From Lysinibacillus sp. JNUCC-52 (GTDB lineage Bacteria > Bacillota > Bacilli > Bacillales_A > Planococcaceae), in the NCBI RefSeq assembly GCF_015999545.1, contig NZ_CP065546.1, positions 4,496,001-4,560,000 of the forward strand: a DNA stretch of 64,000 nt. The letters run 5' to 3'. The notes beneath the pieces are model-generated. The model was not told the DNA's origin, made no database searches, and was given only the letters and a program-made list of their open reading frames with translations. Numbering within the stretch: the first letter of the stretch is position 1; the number at the start of each line of letters is the position of its first letter. Made by a program: the position numbers and the translations under genes. This document shows, piece by piece, positions 50,678 through 61,131 of this stretch.

Positions 50678-51538
50678 ATGTCAAGTGCAATTATTAATGG
50701 TAAAGAGATTGGTCAAGAAATTCGTAATTCAGTAGCAGAGCGCGTTGCTCGATTAAAAGAGCAAGGATTAACACCAGGCTTAGCAGTTGTTCTAGTAGGG
50801 GACAACCAAGCTTCGGCTACATATGTGAGAAATAAGCAAAAATCTTGTGAAGCGATTGGGATGTTTTCGGAGTTAATTAAACTACCTGAGGAAACGACAC
50901 AAGACGAGCTTTTAGTGCAAATTGAATTATTAAATACTCGTGAAGATATTCATGGGATTTTAGTACAATTACCACTGCCAAAACATATTGATGAGAATAT
51001 TGTTATAGCTACAATCGCTGTTGAAAAAGACGTTGATGGCTTCTCGCCTGTCAGCGTTGGGAAGATGATGCTTGGCCAAGAAACATTTTTACCATGTACA
51101 CCGTTTGGCGTGATGAAACTTCTTGAATATTCAGGGATTGAAATCGCAGGTAAGCATGCAGTAATTGTTGGTAGAAGTCATATCGTAGGGAAACCGATGG
51201 GCCAACTATTATTACAAAAAGATGCAACAGTGACATATACACATTCAAAAACACCAGATTTACCTTCATTCACAAAACAAGCGGATATTTTAATTGCAGC
51301 GGTTGGTCGTGCGAATTTTATTACAAAAGAGCATGTCAAAGAAGGGGCTGTTGTTATTGATGTCGGTATTAACCGTGATGAAAACAACAAACTTTGCGGA
51401 GATGTAAACTTTACAGAGGTTGACGGTATTGCATCTCACATTACACCAGTACCAGGCGGTGTAGGACCGATGACAATCACAATGTTACTCTTCAACACAG
51501 TGCAGGCAGCAGAAATAAAACTTGCAAAAATAAAGTAA
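50678..51538 (+). CDS. folD: Methylenetetrahydrofolate dehydrogenase/cyclohydrolase
   Basis: A 286-residue bifunctional enzyme. [16 protein letters not shown] holds the catalytic Lys region, [13 protein letters not shown] the folate site, and [19 protein letters not shown] the NADP-binding loop; [18 protein letters not shown] ends it. Interconverts 5,10-methylene- and 10-formyl-tetrahydrofolate. Terminator at 51568. Confidence 0.97.
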   Translation: MSSAIINGKEIGQEIRNSVAERVARLKEQGLTPGLAVVLVGDNQASATYVRNKQKSCEAIGMFSELIKLPEETTQDELLVQIELLNTREDIHGILVQLPLPKHIDENIVIATIAVEKDVDGFSPVSVGKMMLGQETFLPCTPFGVMKLLEYSGIEIAGKHAVIVGRSHIVGKPMGQLLLQKDATVTYTHSKTPDLPSFTKQADILIAAVGRANFITKEHVKEGAVVIDVGINRDENNKLCGDVNFTEVDGIASHITPVPGGVGPMTITMLLFNTVQAAEIKLAKIK

Positions 51539-51567
51539 TAATTTAAAATAGAATCTTTCGTTTGCTT

Positions 51568-51606
51568 AGAGAGCCATCTCAGTACTTTTGAGGTGGCTCT
51601 CTTTTT
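51568..51606 (+). terminator. Terminator of folD
   Basis: AGAGAGCCATCTCA pairs with TGAGGTGGCTCTCT (one U-G), followed by TTTTT. Confidence 0.9.
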
Positions 51607-51660
51607 GCAAATTACAACGAGTAGACTTGGGACGAAAAATTTTGGTTAGAGTATAGTGAA

Positions 51661-51742
51661 CGCCGATAGAATAGAGGAAATCACCACTAAAATAAAGCTA
51701 ATCGCCGATAGAGCGAATCCAATCGCTGATTAACATAAGCAA
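51661..51742. repeat. Short intergenic repeats around CGCCGATAGA
   Basis: The units CGCCGATAGAAT (51662), TCGCCGATAGAGCGAATCC (51699) and TCGCTGATTAA (51723) recur at irregular spacing in a stretch without genes. Such repeats of the type ATCGCCGATA are, from memory, scattered in intergenic DNA of related Bacillales. Function unknown. Confidence 0.5.
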
Positions 51743-51942
51743 AACTCGAAAAGACAGACAAAAAGAAGCGACTTTTACGAGCCAAGATGGGAATAAATAT
51801 GTTACAGTATTGTTTTCAAGTAGTCTGAAAGACAGACGTTTTTTCTATTGAAACTGTATTTTCTCACGTCAGGCGCATTAAAAAATGTTATGATAAGTGT
51901 AGTTTTGTGAAAAACTTGATTTTAGTAAAGGAGCCGAAAATA

Positions 51943-53298
51943 ATGTCATCAGCTTCTTCATATTTAACTGTAAAAGCGTTAACGAAATATATTAAACGAA
52001 AATTCGATGCTGATCCACATCTGCGTGAAGTGTATGTCAAAGGTGAACTATCAAATGTGAAAGTACACCAATCTGGACATATTTACTTTACTTTAAAAGA
52101 TGATGGGGCACGTATTGCTGCAACGATGTTTAAAACCGCAGCAACAAAATTAGCTTTTGAGCCAAAAGATGGCATGCAAGTATTTATCCGAGGCGATGTA
52201 AACGTTTACGAGGGCTATGGTACATATCAATTATATGTGCAGGAAATGCAACCAGATGGTATCGGTAGCTTATTTGTTGCCTTTAACCAACTGAAAGAAC
52301 AGCTTCAAAAAGAAGGTCTTTTTAAACCTGAATGGAAGCAGCCAATTCCGAAGTTTCCTGAAAAAATCGGTGTTTTAACGTCCACTACTGGTGCAGCAAT
52401 TCGTGATATTTGTACAACATTAAAACGACGCTATCCACTTGCTGAAATAATCATTTATCCAACACTTGTACAAGGAGCACAAGCTGCGCCTAGTATCGTT
52501 CAAAATATCGAACGAGCTAATCAAGATGCAATATGTGATGTATTGTTAGTTGGACGTGGTGGGGGATCTATTGAAGATCTATGGGCGTTTAATGAAGAAG
52601 TAGTTGCACGCGCCATATTTGACAGTCGGATTCCAATTATTAGCGCAGTAGGGCATGAAACCGATACGACGATTGCCGATTTTGTGGCAGATTTGCGTGC
52701 GCCGACTCCTACTGCAGCAGCTGAAATGGCTGTTCCTGATCAGCAGGAGCTATATCAACGAGTATTGACGCAAAAATCACAGCTCCACCAAATTGTGAGG
52801 GCGCAACTTATAACAGAACGACAACGTCTAAATAAGCTACAGCAGTCTTATCCTTTAGCGATGCCAGATAGATTGTATCGACCATTTACAGAACGCTTAG
52901 CACAGCTTGAGACGACTTTACAAAAAGCAATGCAAGTTGATTTGATGAAAAAAGAAGCTAAGCTACAAAAATTGCATAGCGCTGTGGAGCAGCAATCACC
53001 GAAAAAGGCACTTGTTTTTCATCAAAGAGAGTTGGAACACCGTATTCAGCAGCTAACACGTTCAGCTTCACAATATGTGACAAAGCAGAAGCAACAATTT
53101 GAGGCATCTGTGCGAACACTTGAAGCTTTAAATCCACTTGCTATTTTAACGAGGGGATTTACTGTAGCCTACAAAGATGACAAAGTGTTGAAATCGTCTA
53201 CTGACTTAAAGCGGCAGGACCAACTAACACTGTCCTTCCACGATGGGAAAGTAATTGCCGAAGTGACAAATGTCTTGCCAAATAATAAGGAGGAATAG
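51943..53298 (+). CDS. xseA: Exodeoxyribonuclease VII large subunit
   Basis: A 451-residue protein. ATG 51943 after AAAGGAG. The N-terminal OB fold (YLTVKALTKYIKRKFDAD, VYVKGELSNVKVHQSGHIYF) is followed by the catalytic domain with GVLTSTTGAAIRDI, GRGGGSIEDLWAFNEE and SAVGHETDTTIADFVADLRAPTP, then a coiled coil. Operon with xseB and ispA, with gaps of 2 and 5 bases. Confidence 0.96.
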   Translation: MSSASSYLTVKALTKYIKRKFDADPHLREVYVKGELSNVKVHQSGHIYFTLKDDGARIAATMFKTAATKLAFEPKDGMQVFIRGDVNVYEGYGTYQLYVQEMQPDGIGSLFVAFNQLKEQLQKEGLFKPEWKQPIPKFPEKIGVLTSTTGAAIRDICTTLKRRYPLAEIIIYPTLVQGAQAAPSIVQNIERANQDAICDVLLVGRGGGSIEDLWAFNEEVVARAIFDSRIPIISAVGHETDTTIADFVADLRAPTPTAAAEMAVPDQQELYQRVLTQKSQLHQIVRAQLITERQRLNKLQQSYPLAMPDRLYRPFTERLAQLETTLQKAMQVDLMKKEAKLQKLHSAVEQQSPKKALVFHQRELEHRIQQLTRSASQYVTKQKQQFEASVRTLEALNPLAILTRGFTVAYKDDKVLKSSTDLKRQDQLTLSFHDGKVIAEVTNVLPNNKEE

Positions 53299-53300
53299 AA

Positions 53301-53534
53301 ATGGCGAAAAAGCAACAAACATTCGCAGAAGCAATGACGGCACTTGAAGAAATAGTCCGCCAATTAGAACAAGGTGATGTACCATTAGAGAATGCGATTG
53401 ATTTATATAAACAGGGCATGGAGCTTTCTCAATTTTGCCATAGCAAACTACAGCATGCCGAAGAACAACTAATTTCAATTGTCCAAGAGACAGGTGAAAC
53501 AACAGCATTTGATCCGCTAAAGGGAGAGAACTAG
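53301..53534 (+). CDS. xseB: Exodeoxyribonuclease VII small subunit
   Basis: A 77-residue helical hairpin protein. TFAEAMTALEEIVRQLEQGD and LENAIDLYKQGMELSQFC are conserved. Forms the holoenzyme with XseA. SD AAGGAGG. Confidence 0.95.
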   Translation: MAKKQQTFAEAMTALEEIVRQLEQGDVPLENAIDLYKQGMELSQFCHSKLQHAEEQLISIVQETGETTAFDPLKGEN

Positions 53535-53539
53535 TTAAA

Positions 53540-54421
53540 ATGAACGAACAATTAAAACATTTTATTCAAAGCAACACACCACAAGTAGAAGCTGAAATGT
53601 TTGCACTTGTTGAAAAAATTGACGCACCGACCAATTTAAAAGAGTCGATGCTATATTCATTAAAAGCAGGAGGCAAGCGTATTCGCCCACTGTTTGTATT
53701 AGCAGTTTTAGAACAATACGGGAAAGACAGTAAAGCAGGGCTGACAGTCGGTGCCGTTATTGAAATGATTCATACGTATTCTTTAATACACGATGATCTA
53801 CCAAGCATGGACAACGATGATTTCCGTCGTGGTAAACCAACTAACCATAAAGTATTTGGTGAGGCGCTAGCAACACTTGCAGGTGACGCATTAAATACAT
53901 TAGCATTTGGCATTTTAGCGCGCATGGATATTGCGGCAGAGCAACGAATAGAACTAGTAAATCTTCTAAGCGTAGCAGCTGGTGCAGAAGGAATGGTTGG
54001 CGGTCAAGTATTGGATATGGAAGGTGAGCAACGCCAGCTTAACTTAACTGAACTAGAGCATGTCCATGTTAATAAAACTGGAGCTCTATTAAGATTCAGT
54101 ATTGAATCAGGTGCAGTTCTAGCTAATGTTTCGCAAGAAGAACGAGCTACTTTAAAGGAATATGCACATCACATCGGCTTAGCCTTCCAAATTCAAGACG
54201 ATATTTTAGATATTGAAGGAACAACAGAAGAATTAGGCAAAACTGCAGGAAAGGATGTTGCTAGTGATAAAAGCACATATCCTGCATTATTAACTTTAGC
54301 GGGTGCTAAAGAAAAACTTGCTGACCATTATCAGCTCGCAATAGCAGCGCTTGAGAAGCTACAAGTAGATGTAAGCTTACTGCGTGAGTTTGCAGCCTAT
54401 ATTGTTCATCGTAAAAACTAA
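53540..54421 (+). CDS. ispA: Polyprenyl (farnesyl/geranylgeranyl) diphosphate synthase
   Basis: A 293-residue trans-prenyltransferase. First Asp-rich motif HDDLPSMDNDDFRRGKPTNH, second QIQDDILDIEGTTEELGKT, and the KAGGKRIRP IPP site. Condenses IPP with DMAPP. In one operon with dxs and yqxC, supplying quinone and undecaprenyl precursors. Confidence 0.95.
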   Translation: MNEQLKHFIQSNTPQVEAEMFALVEKIDAPTNLKESMLYSLKAGGKRIRPLFVLAVLEQYGKDSKAGLTVGAVIEMIHTYSLIHDDLPSMDNDDFRRGKPTNHKVFGEALATLAGDALNTLAFGILARMDIAAEQRIELVNLLSVAAGAEGMVGGQVLDMEGEQRQLNLTELEHVHVNKTGALLRFSIESGAVLANVSQEERATLKEYAHHIGLAFQIQDDILDIEGTTEELGKTAGKDVASDKSTYPALLTLAGAKEKLADHYQLAIAALEKLQVDVSLLREFAAYIVHRKN

Positions 54422-54585
54422 GAGAAAAAAAGGGCTTTACAGGTCAAGAATATGCTAGAATAGGTGGGGACGTTTGCCAATAGGCAAACAATAAAGTGTT
54501 CGTACTTTTAGCATATGGATAACACTGTTATAATGGTGGAAACACGATTGCGGTGAATAATTTATTGAAAAGGTGTGTGAGAAAG

Positions 54586-56487
54586 GTGGATTTAAACAAC
54601 ATTTCTAGTCCATCCTTTTTAAAAAACTTAGATAAGAAAGGCCTTGAACAGCTTGCAAAAGAGATTCGAACTTTCTTAATCGAAAAATGTTCTGTCACAG
54701 GTGGTCATATTGGACCAAACCTAGGTGTTGTGGAGCTTACAATTATGCTTCATAAAATGTTTGACAGTCCAAAAGATAAGTTTTTATGGGATGTTGGCCA
54801 CCAAGCTTACGTGCATAAAATTTTGACAGGTCGTGCGAGTCAATTTGACACATTACGTCAGTTCAAAGGGCTTTGTGGTTTTCCGAAGCTTGTGGAGAGT
54901 GAACATGATGAATGGGAAACAGGTCATAGCTCGACATCGTTGTCAGCAGCCATGGGTATGGCAGCAGCACGTGATATAAAAAATGAGAAAAACTTCGTCG
55001 TACCGATTATTGGGGACGGTGCTTTAACAGGCGGTATGGCGCTTGAAGCTTTAAATCATATTGGGCATGCAAAAACAAACATGATTGTCATTTTAAATGA
55101 TAATGAAATGTCCATCGCTCCGAACGTTGGAGCATTACACAATGTATTAGGACGTTTACGTACTGCTAAAGAATATTCAAAAGCAAAAGAAGAGCTAGAA
55201 TCGTTAATCAATAAAATTCCTGTTCTAGGTGGTAAGCTTGCTTCCACTGCTGAACGTTTGAAAGACAGTTTGAAATATTTAGTAGTTTCTGGTGTCTTTT
55301 TTGAGGAATTAGGATTTAAATATTTAGGTCCTATCGATGGTCACGACTTCGAAGCGCTTGAAACAACATTATCTTATGCTAAAAAAGTAAAAGGCCCAGT
55401 TCTTGTTCATGTTATTACGAAAAAAGGGAAAGGCTATAAACCAGCGGAAGATGATACAATCGGTAACTGGCACGGAACAGGTCCATATAAAATGGAGACT
55501 GGTGCATTTGTAAAGTCCGAGACAAAAGGTCCTGCTTGGAGTAGTTTAATCGCTGAAACTGTTCGTAAAATTGCCCATGAGGATGAACGTGTTGTTACAA
55601 TCACACCTGCAATGCCTGTTGGCTCAAAATTACAGGGCATTCAAAAAGATTTTCCGAAACGCTTTTTTGACGTGGGGATCGCTGAGCAGCATGCTGCTAC
55701 AATGGCGGCAGGTCTAGCTACTCAAAAGATGAAGCCGTTTTTAGCTATTTACTCAACATTTTTACAACGTGCTTATGACCAAGTCCTTCATGACATTGCG
55801 CGTCCCAATTTAAATGTTTTTATCGGGATTGACCGTGCTGGTTTAGTTGGTGCAGATGGCGAAACACATCAAGGCGTCTTTGATATTGCATTCCTTCGTC
55901 ATATTCCAAACATGGCGATTATGATGCCAAAGGATGAAAATGAAGGTCAGCATATGGTGAAAACAGCCATTGATTATAATGGCGGTCCGATTGCCCTTCG
56001 TTATCCACGCGGAAATGGGATAGGTGTCCCGCTTGATGATGAGCTGATGGCTTTACCAATTGGTAGCTGGGAAGTATTACGTGAGGGGAAAGATGCTACC
56101 ATATTAACATTTGGTACAACTATTCCTATGGCCATGGAAGCGGCACTTATGCTAGCTCAACAGGGCATAGAAATCGAAGTAGTAAATGCACGTTTTATTA
56201 AGCCGATGGATGAGGATATGCTGCATCGCATATTTACTAGCAATAAGCCAGTGTTAACGATTGAAGAGGCAGTATTACGAGGTGGCTTTGGTAGTGGCGT
56301 ATTAGAATTTGCCCATGACCATAGTTATTTAAATGCAATAATCGATCGTATGGGCATACCTGATCAATTTATTGAGCATGGAAATGTCGATCAACTGCTT
56401 GAAGAAATTCATATGACAGCAGAAGATACAGTGGCACGCATGCAAGTGTTACTACAACAAAAACAGCAAGTAGGTTTAAATAAATAA
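54586..56487 (+). CDS. dxs: 1-deoxy-D-xylulose-5-phosphate synthase
   Basis: A 633-residue thiamine diphosphate enzyme, first step of the MEP pathway. The GTG at 54586 gives [15 protein letters not shown], matching the B. subtilis start and length; the earlier GTG at 54553 adds 11 residues. [32 protein letters not shown] with NDNEMSI (TPP motif) and [15 protein letters not shown] are intact. Overlaps yqxC by one base. Confidence 0.96.
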   Translation: MDLNNISSPSFLKNLDKKGLEQLAKEIRTFLIEKCSVTGGHIGPNLGVVELTIMLHKMFDSPKDKFLWDVGHQAYVHKILTGRASQFDTLRQFKGLCGFPKLVESEHDEWETGHSSTSLSAAMGMAAARDIKNEKNFVVPIIGDGALTGGMALEALNHIGHAKTNMIVILNDNEMSIAPNVGALHNVLGRLRTAKEYSKAKEELESLINKIPVLGGKLASTAERLKDSLKYLVVSGVFFEELGFKYLGPIDGHDFEALETTLSYAKKVKGPVLVHVITKKGKGYKPAEDDTIGNWHGTGPYKMETGAFVKSETKGPAWSSLIAETVRKIAHEDERVVTITPAMPVGSKLQGIQKDFPKRFFDVGIAEQHAATMAAGLATQKMKPFLAIYSTFLQRAYDQVLHDIARPNLNVFIGIDRAGLVGADGETHQGVFDIAFLRHIPNMAIMMPKDENEGQHMVKTAIDYNGGPIALRYPRGNGIGVPLDDELMALPIGSWEVLREGKDATILTFGTTIPMAMEAALMLAQQGIEIEVVNARFIKPMDEDMLHRIFTSNKPVLTIEEAVLRGGFGSGVLEFAHDHSYLNAIIDRMGIPDQFIEHGNVDQLLEEIHMTAEDTVARMQVLLQQKQQVGLNK

Positions 56488-57305
56488 TGACAAAACAACC
56501 GAAAGAACGTGTAGACATTTTACTTGTTGAGCGTGGACTATGTGAAACACGGGAGAAGGCAAAACGATCCATTATGGCAGGTCTTGTCTTTTCCAACGAG
56601 ATACGCATCGACAAAGCAGGAGAAAAAATCACCATAGATGCTCCGCTACAAGTAAAAGGTTCGGATTTAAAATATGTGAGCCGTGGAGGCTTAAAGTTAG
56701 AAAAAGCTTTACAAATTTTTGATATGTCTGTAGAAGGAAAGCTGATGCTTGACATCGGCTCTTCTACAGGTGGATTTACCGACTGTGCCTTACAGAATGG
56801 TGCTAGACATTGTTATGCTCTAGACGTTGGTTCCAATCAGTTAGCGTGGAAAATTCGCTCAGATGAACGTGTAACCGTTATGGAAAAAACAAATTTCCGT
56901 TACACAACAGCTGCTGATTTAACTGAGGGCTTACCAGAGTTTGCCACTATAGATGTCAGCTTCATCTCTTTATCATTGATTTTACCAGTACTAAAAACGG
57001 TATTAATGCCTGGCGGCGATGTCATGGCTTTAGTAAAACCGCAATTTGAAGCAGGTAAAGAAAATGTAGGTAAAAAAGGCATTGTCCGTGATAAAAAGGT
57101 ACATCTCGATGTTTTAGAAAAAACAGCTGCTATGGCAACAGAAGTTGGCTTTGTGGTAAAAGATGCTTCTTATTCTCCAATTACAGGTGGGGAAGGAAAC
57201 ATTGAATTTTTATTCCATCTAGTGAATCCAATTGCTGATGAGGTTATCCAGCCATATACAGCTTTTAATGCACTCGTCGAAGAAGCGCATAGTGCACTAA
57301 AATAA
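56487..57305 (+). CDS. yqxC: TlyA/YqxC-family rRNA methyltransferase-like protein
   Basis: A 272-residue protein with an N-terminal S4 RNA-binding domain (DILLVERGLCETREKAKRSI, followed by KYVSRGGLKLEKAL) and a C-terminal FtsJ-like Rossmann domain (MLDIGSSTGGFTDCALQNGA, PGGDVMALVKPQFEAGKE). TlyA methylates 16S/23S rRNA in mycobacteria; the Bacillus homologue is uncharacterised. Co-transcribed with dxs. Confidence 0.9.
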   Translation: MTKQPKERVDILLVERGLCETREKAKRSIMAGLVFSNEIRIDKAGEKITIDAPLQVKGSDLKYVSRGGLKLEKALQIFDMSVEGKLMLDIGSSTGGFTDCALQNGARHCYALDVGSNQLAWKIRSDERVTVMEKTNFRYTTAADLTEGLPEFATIDVSFISLSLILPVLKTVLMPGGDVMALVKPQFEAGKENVGKKGIVRDKKVHLDVLEKTAAMATEVGFVVKDASYSPITGGEGNIEFLFHLVNPIADEVIQPYTAFNALVEEAHSALK

Positions 57306-57406
57306 CACGTGCTCAGTAAGTAGAGCCGTGTTTTTTCTTGTGCTTTTATGCTGGAGATGGTAGTGTAATTATACAAATATTTAACTATTTATAAGAGGTG
57401 AACGAT

Positions 57407-57856
57407 ATGAATAAAGGACAAAGACATATACGAATTCGAGATATTATTGCGAATCATGAAATCGAAACACAAGATGATTTAGTCGATTTTTTAAAGGATG
57501 CAGGCTATAATGTGACACAAGCAACCGTATCAAGAGATATTAAAGAATTGCATTTAGTGAAAGTGCCATTGCAGGATGGACGTTATAAATATAGCTTACC
57601 CGCAGACCAACGATTCAATCCTGTACAAAAATTACATCGTGCGCTAGCTGATGCTTTTGTGAGTATTGACGGTGCATCACATTTTCTAGTCATGAAAGCA
57701 CTTCCTGGTAACGCGAATGCAATTGCTTCATTACTTGATCATTTAGATTGGCCAGAAATTTTAGGTACCATTTCTGGAGACGATACAATTTTGATTATTT
57801 GTCGTGATGAAGGTGAACGTGAAAATACAAAAAATCGCTTATTGGACATGCTATAA
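57407..57856 (+). CDS. argR: Arginine repressor
   Basis: A 149-residue ArgR/AhrC. ATG 57407 after AGAGGTG, matching the AhrC beginning. The winged helix ([31 protein letters not shown]) binds ARG boxes and the C-terminal domain ([34 protein letters not shown]) hexamerises and binds arginine. Normal yqxC-argR-recN order. Confidence 0.95.
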   Translation: MNKGQRHIRIRDIIANHEIETQDDLVDFLKDAGYNVTQATVSRDIKELHLVKVPLQDGRYKYSLPADQRFNPVQKLHRALADAFVSIDGASHFLVMKALPGNANAIASLLDHLDWPEILGTISGDDTILIICRDEGERENTKNRLLDML

Positions 57857-58003
57857 AATGTAACTTTAATCGGTGTTAATCTACCTTTTAATAGTAAAGA
57901 GAATTTCAATACTACAGATGCTTAATTTTTTCCATTAAAGGGTATATGCATCTGTTAGTACGAATTTCAATAGCAGTTGAATTTAATTCAGAGGTGACCT
58001 TTT

Positions 58004-59695
58004 GTGTTAAGAGAGCTTAGTATTCGAAATTTTGCCATTATTGAGGATTTAACAGTTAGTTTTTCAGATGGGCTAACTGTGTTAACAGGAGAAACTGGTG
58101 CTGGTAAGTCAATAATTATTGATGCGGTACATTTACTTGCTGGTGGTAGAGGTAATTCGGAATTTATACGTCATGGTGCAAAAAAAGCCGAATTAGGTGG
58201 GCTATTTCAAATTTCAAGTGCTGCACATCCTGTATATAAAAAACTGGAGGAGGCAGGCATTGAAATAGAAGAGGATTCCATTATTTTGCGTCGGGACTTA
58301 AATGACTCGGGCAAAAGTGTCTGTCGGGTTAATGGTAAATTAGTGCCATTATCGGTTTTGCGTGACATTGGTGCAAGTCTTATTGATATTCATGGTCAAC
58401 ATGAAAACCAAGAACTTATGGATGAAAAGCAACATATTTATTTACTCGATCACTTCGCGGAAGAGCAACTAGCACCAATTCTTGAAAAATACAGTAAACA
58501 ATATAACGAATATCGTGCATTGAAAAAAGAATTAGCGACAATTTCTATAGATGAGCAGTTAATGGCTCAGCGTATTGATTTGTATCAGTTCCAAATAAAA
58601 GAACTTGAAGATGCAAATTTAAAGCTAGGTGAAGAAGATGAGCTTCTTGATGAACGTCGACGTCTGATGAATTTTAATAAAATATTTGAGCGCTCAAGTG
58701 CTGCTTATGAAGCGATTCAAGGTGAAACAAAAGGTCTTGACTGGATCGGCACAGCAATGGGAGCATTAGATGATGCAGCGACGATTGATGAACAGTTTAA
58801 AGAGGCATCTGAGTCAGTAACAACTGCCTTTTACGCACTGCAAGATGCAGCATATCAAGTGAAAAACGTTTTAGATGAGCTAGAATTTGATCCAGCGCGC
58901 TTAAATGAAGTTGAGCAACGCCTTGCGCTGTTCCAAAACTTAAAGCGTAAATATGGCTCAACAGTCGAAGAAATGATTGCCTATTATGAAAAAATTAAAA
59001 CTGAGCTAGGTGAGCTTTTAAATCGCGATGAAATTTTACAAGTAAAAGAACGGAAAGTACTTGAAATGGAAGTCATATTAGGCGAACTTGCAGAAGAACT
59101 ATCACATGTTCGAAAAGAAGCGGCAAATGACTTAAGTGAAGCCATTATGGCAGAGCTACGTGAATTACATATGGAAAAAGCAAAATTTATTGTAAATTTT
59201 GATACTTTACCTTATTTTGATGTAAATGGTAAAGATCAAGTTGTATTTTATATTTCAACGAATGTCGGTGAACCACCTAAATCTTTACCGAAAATTGCTT
59301 CTGGTGGAGAACTATCACGTATGATGTTAGCCCTAAAGACAATTTTCTCATCTTCAAACGGTGTGACGTCCATCATTTTCGATGAAGTGGATACTGGTGT
59401 AAGTGGTCGAGTGGCGCAAGCAATTGCTGAAAAAATTGCAGCCATTTCGGTTAATTCTCAAGTGCTGTGTATTTCACATCTTCCACAAGTGGCAGCGATG
59501 GCCGATCATCATTACTTTATTAAAAAAGAGGTTGAACATGATCGTACATTTACATCATTAGCTGAAATTGATACCCATGCACGTATTGAGGAAGTAAGCA
59601 GAATGATGTCAGGTGCAGAAATTACCGAATTAACTTTACAGCATGCGACAGAATTGTTAAAGATGGCTAACGAACGAAAAAAACATATGCGCTAA
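58004..59695 (+). CDS. recN: DNA repair protein RecN
   Basis: A 563-residue SMC-like ATPase. GETGAGKSIIIDAVHLL (Walker A), a long coiled-coil middle, then KIASGGELSRMMLALK (ABC signature) and SIIFDEVDTGVSGRVAQAI (Walker B/D loop). GTG start after AGAGGTG. First responder to double-strand breaks. Terminator at 59703. Confidence 0.96.
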   Translation: MLRELSIRNFAIIEDLTVSFSDGLTVLTGETGAGKSIIIDAVHLLAGGRGNSEFIRHGAKKAELGGLFQISSAAHPVYKKLEEAGIEIEEDSIILRRDLNDSGKSVCRVNGKLVPLSVLRDIGASLIDIHGQHENQELMDEKQHIYLLDHFAEEQLAPILEKYSKQYNEYRALKKELATISIDEQLMAQRIDLYQFQIKELEDANLKLGEEDELLDERRRLMNFNKIFERSSAAYEAIQGETKGLDWIGTAMGALDDAATIDEQFKEASESVTTAFYALQDAAYQVKNVLDELEFDPARLNEVEQRLALFQNLKRKYGSTVEEMIAYYEKIKTELGELLNRDEILQVKERKVLEMEVILGELAEELSHVRKEAANDLSEAIMAELRELHMEKAKFIVNFDTLPYFDVNGKDQVVFYISTNVGEPPKSLPKIASGGELSRMMLALKTIFSSSNGVTSIIFDEVDTGVSGRVAQAIAEKIAAISVNSQVLCISHLPQVAAMADHHYFIKKEVEHDRTFTSLAEIDTHARIEEVSRMMSGAEITELTLQHATELLKMANERKKHMR

Positions 59696-59702
59696 CTTTT
59701 TG

Positions 59703-59741
59703 AAAAATCCAGAGGCAGGTCAACTGTTTCTGGGTTTTTTT
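59703..59741 (+). terminator. Terminator of recN
   Basis: AAAATCCAGA pairs with TCTGGGTTTT, followed by T run. Confidence 0.8.
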
Positions 59742-59822
59742 CATTTTGCGCAAATATTTACCGCTTATAAGAACGGTACAACAACACATAGTATAAAGAC
59801 AAAATTCAAAAGGAGGTGTCGT

Positions 59823-60770
59823 ATGAATCGTCGTTGGCGTCAATTTGTCATTTTGCCTATGCTCATCGTTTTGTTATTTATGCCCATACAGGCTTTTGCG
59901 GCCAAAAAATTAATACCGATGGGCGAAGCAATTGGAATTCAACTTCAGTTATCACATGTCTTTGTTGCTCATGATGTGTTGTTAGCTTCCAATCAATGGA
60001 TGAAAGGGGGCGCTGTTATTGAAAAAATAAATGATACAACAGTCAAAACACTTGCTGAGGCCAAGCAAGCAATTGCTCGTCAAGGGCAACAAAAATGGAC
60101 GATAAAAAGTGAAGGTAAAGAAGTTACAGTTGACTTACAAAAACAAGAAGCAGAACATGTCATCTCTTTTTTAAAGGATGAAACAGATGGAGTAGGAACA
60201 TTGACATACATTGATCCAGAGACATCAAATTACGGAGCGTTAGGCCATCAAATTGTCGATTCAACTCTTCAAGAAGCACCTGTCTTCAGAGCAGGCTCCA
60301 TTTTTTTAGCATCCATTCAGCAAATCCGTAAAAGCCTACCTGGTCAACCTGGCTACAAAATATCCTCTATTGAAAAACATCAGGAAAGATTAGGTAGTAT
60401 CGATAAAAATACGGTTTATGGAATATTTGGCCGTTGGGAAGATAGTTATCAACAAAGATTGCCAAAAGCCATCGAAATTATGCATGCAAAAGATATAAAA
60501 ATGGGTCATGCTGAAATCTATACAGCCATTGAAGGCAGTAAAGTCGAAACATTTTCTATTGAAATTACCAAAGTGGAAAATGAAAGGCTTGAATTTATTG
60601 TCTCTGATGAGAAGCTCATTGAAAAAACAGGTGGAATTTTACAAGGTATGAGTGGTAGCCCAATCATACAGGACGGGCGTTTTGTTGGCGCTGTCACACA
60701 TATGTTTGTAGAAGAACCGAAAAAAGGGGCAGCTATTACAGTGGCTGAAATGTTAAAAAAATCATCATGA
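59823..60770 (+). CDS. spoIVB: SpoIVB peptidase (S55 family), short form
   Basis: A 315-residue secreted serine protease of the forespore that triggers sigma-K activation. ATG after AAAGGAGGTG. A signal anchor (FVILPMLIVLLFMPIQAFA), a PDZ-like part (KGGAVIEKINDTTVKTLAEAK) and the protease domain with YGALGHQIVD (catalytic His) and LQGMSGSPIIQDGRFVGAVTH (catalytic Ser) are present. It is about 110 residues shorter than the B. subtilis protein, mostly before the PDZ domain. The recN-spoIVB-spo0A order is normal. Confidence 0.9.
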   Translation: MNRRWRQFVILPMLIVLLFMPIQAFAAKKLIPMGEAIGIQLQLSHVFVAHDVLLASNQWMKGGAVIEKINDTTVKTLAEAKQAIARQGQQKWTIKSEGKEVTVDLQKQEAEHVISFLKDETDGVGTLTYIDPETSNYGALGHQIVDSTLQEAPVFRAGSIFLASIQQIRKSLPGQPGYKISSIEKHQERLGSIDKNTVYGIFGRWEDSYQQRLPKAIEIMHAKDIKMGHAEIYTAIEGSKVETFSIEITKVENERLEFIVSDEKLIEKTGGILQGMSGSPIIQDGRFVGAVTHMFVEEPKKGAAITVAEMLKKSS

Positions 60771-61131
60771 ATGGGATGGGGCTGCCTTTGGTAGCTCCGT
60801 TCGTTCTTTCTTGAAAAAATTAGGTTAAACTAGCTCTTTCCCTAAGTATTTCATGTTGTTTGCTGACCAGTTTCGCGATACTTAAAAAAAAGTGTAGTTT
60901 TATCTCAGTTTTTTCACTAAAATAAGGGGTAAGAGCATTCGACAATTTGCAGTTAAGTATCGTAACTTGTCGAGAAAAAAAGAAAGTATCGGACTACATA
61001 CTCATTTTTGGAAATAGAAAAGGTTTTTAAAGCAAAAATGTCGAAAATTCCACAGTGTGTCAAAATAGACATTAGGGGTAAAAGGTTTGTGCTTTGAATA
61101 GTCAAAGCAAAGTCCAGAAGGAGGAATTGAA
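60771..61131 (+). promoter_or_regulatory. spo0A regulatory region with three 0A boxes
   Basis: TTCGACA at 60938-60944 (reverse box), TGTCGAG at 60968-60974 (one mismatch) and TGTCGAA at 61039-61045 match the Spo0A-binding heptamer. AAAGGTTTT (about 61018) and GTCGAAAAT (about 61040) could form a sigma-H-type promoter. A weak GC hairpin at about 60778-60798 may end spoIVB. The interval has no gene. Confidence 0.65.
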
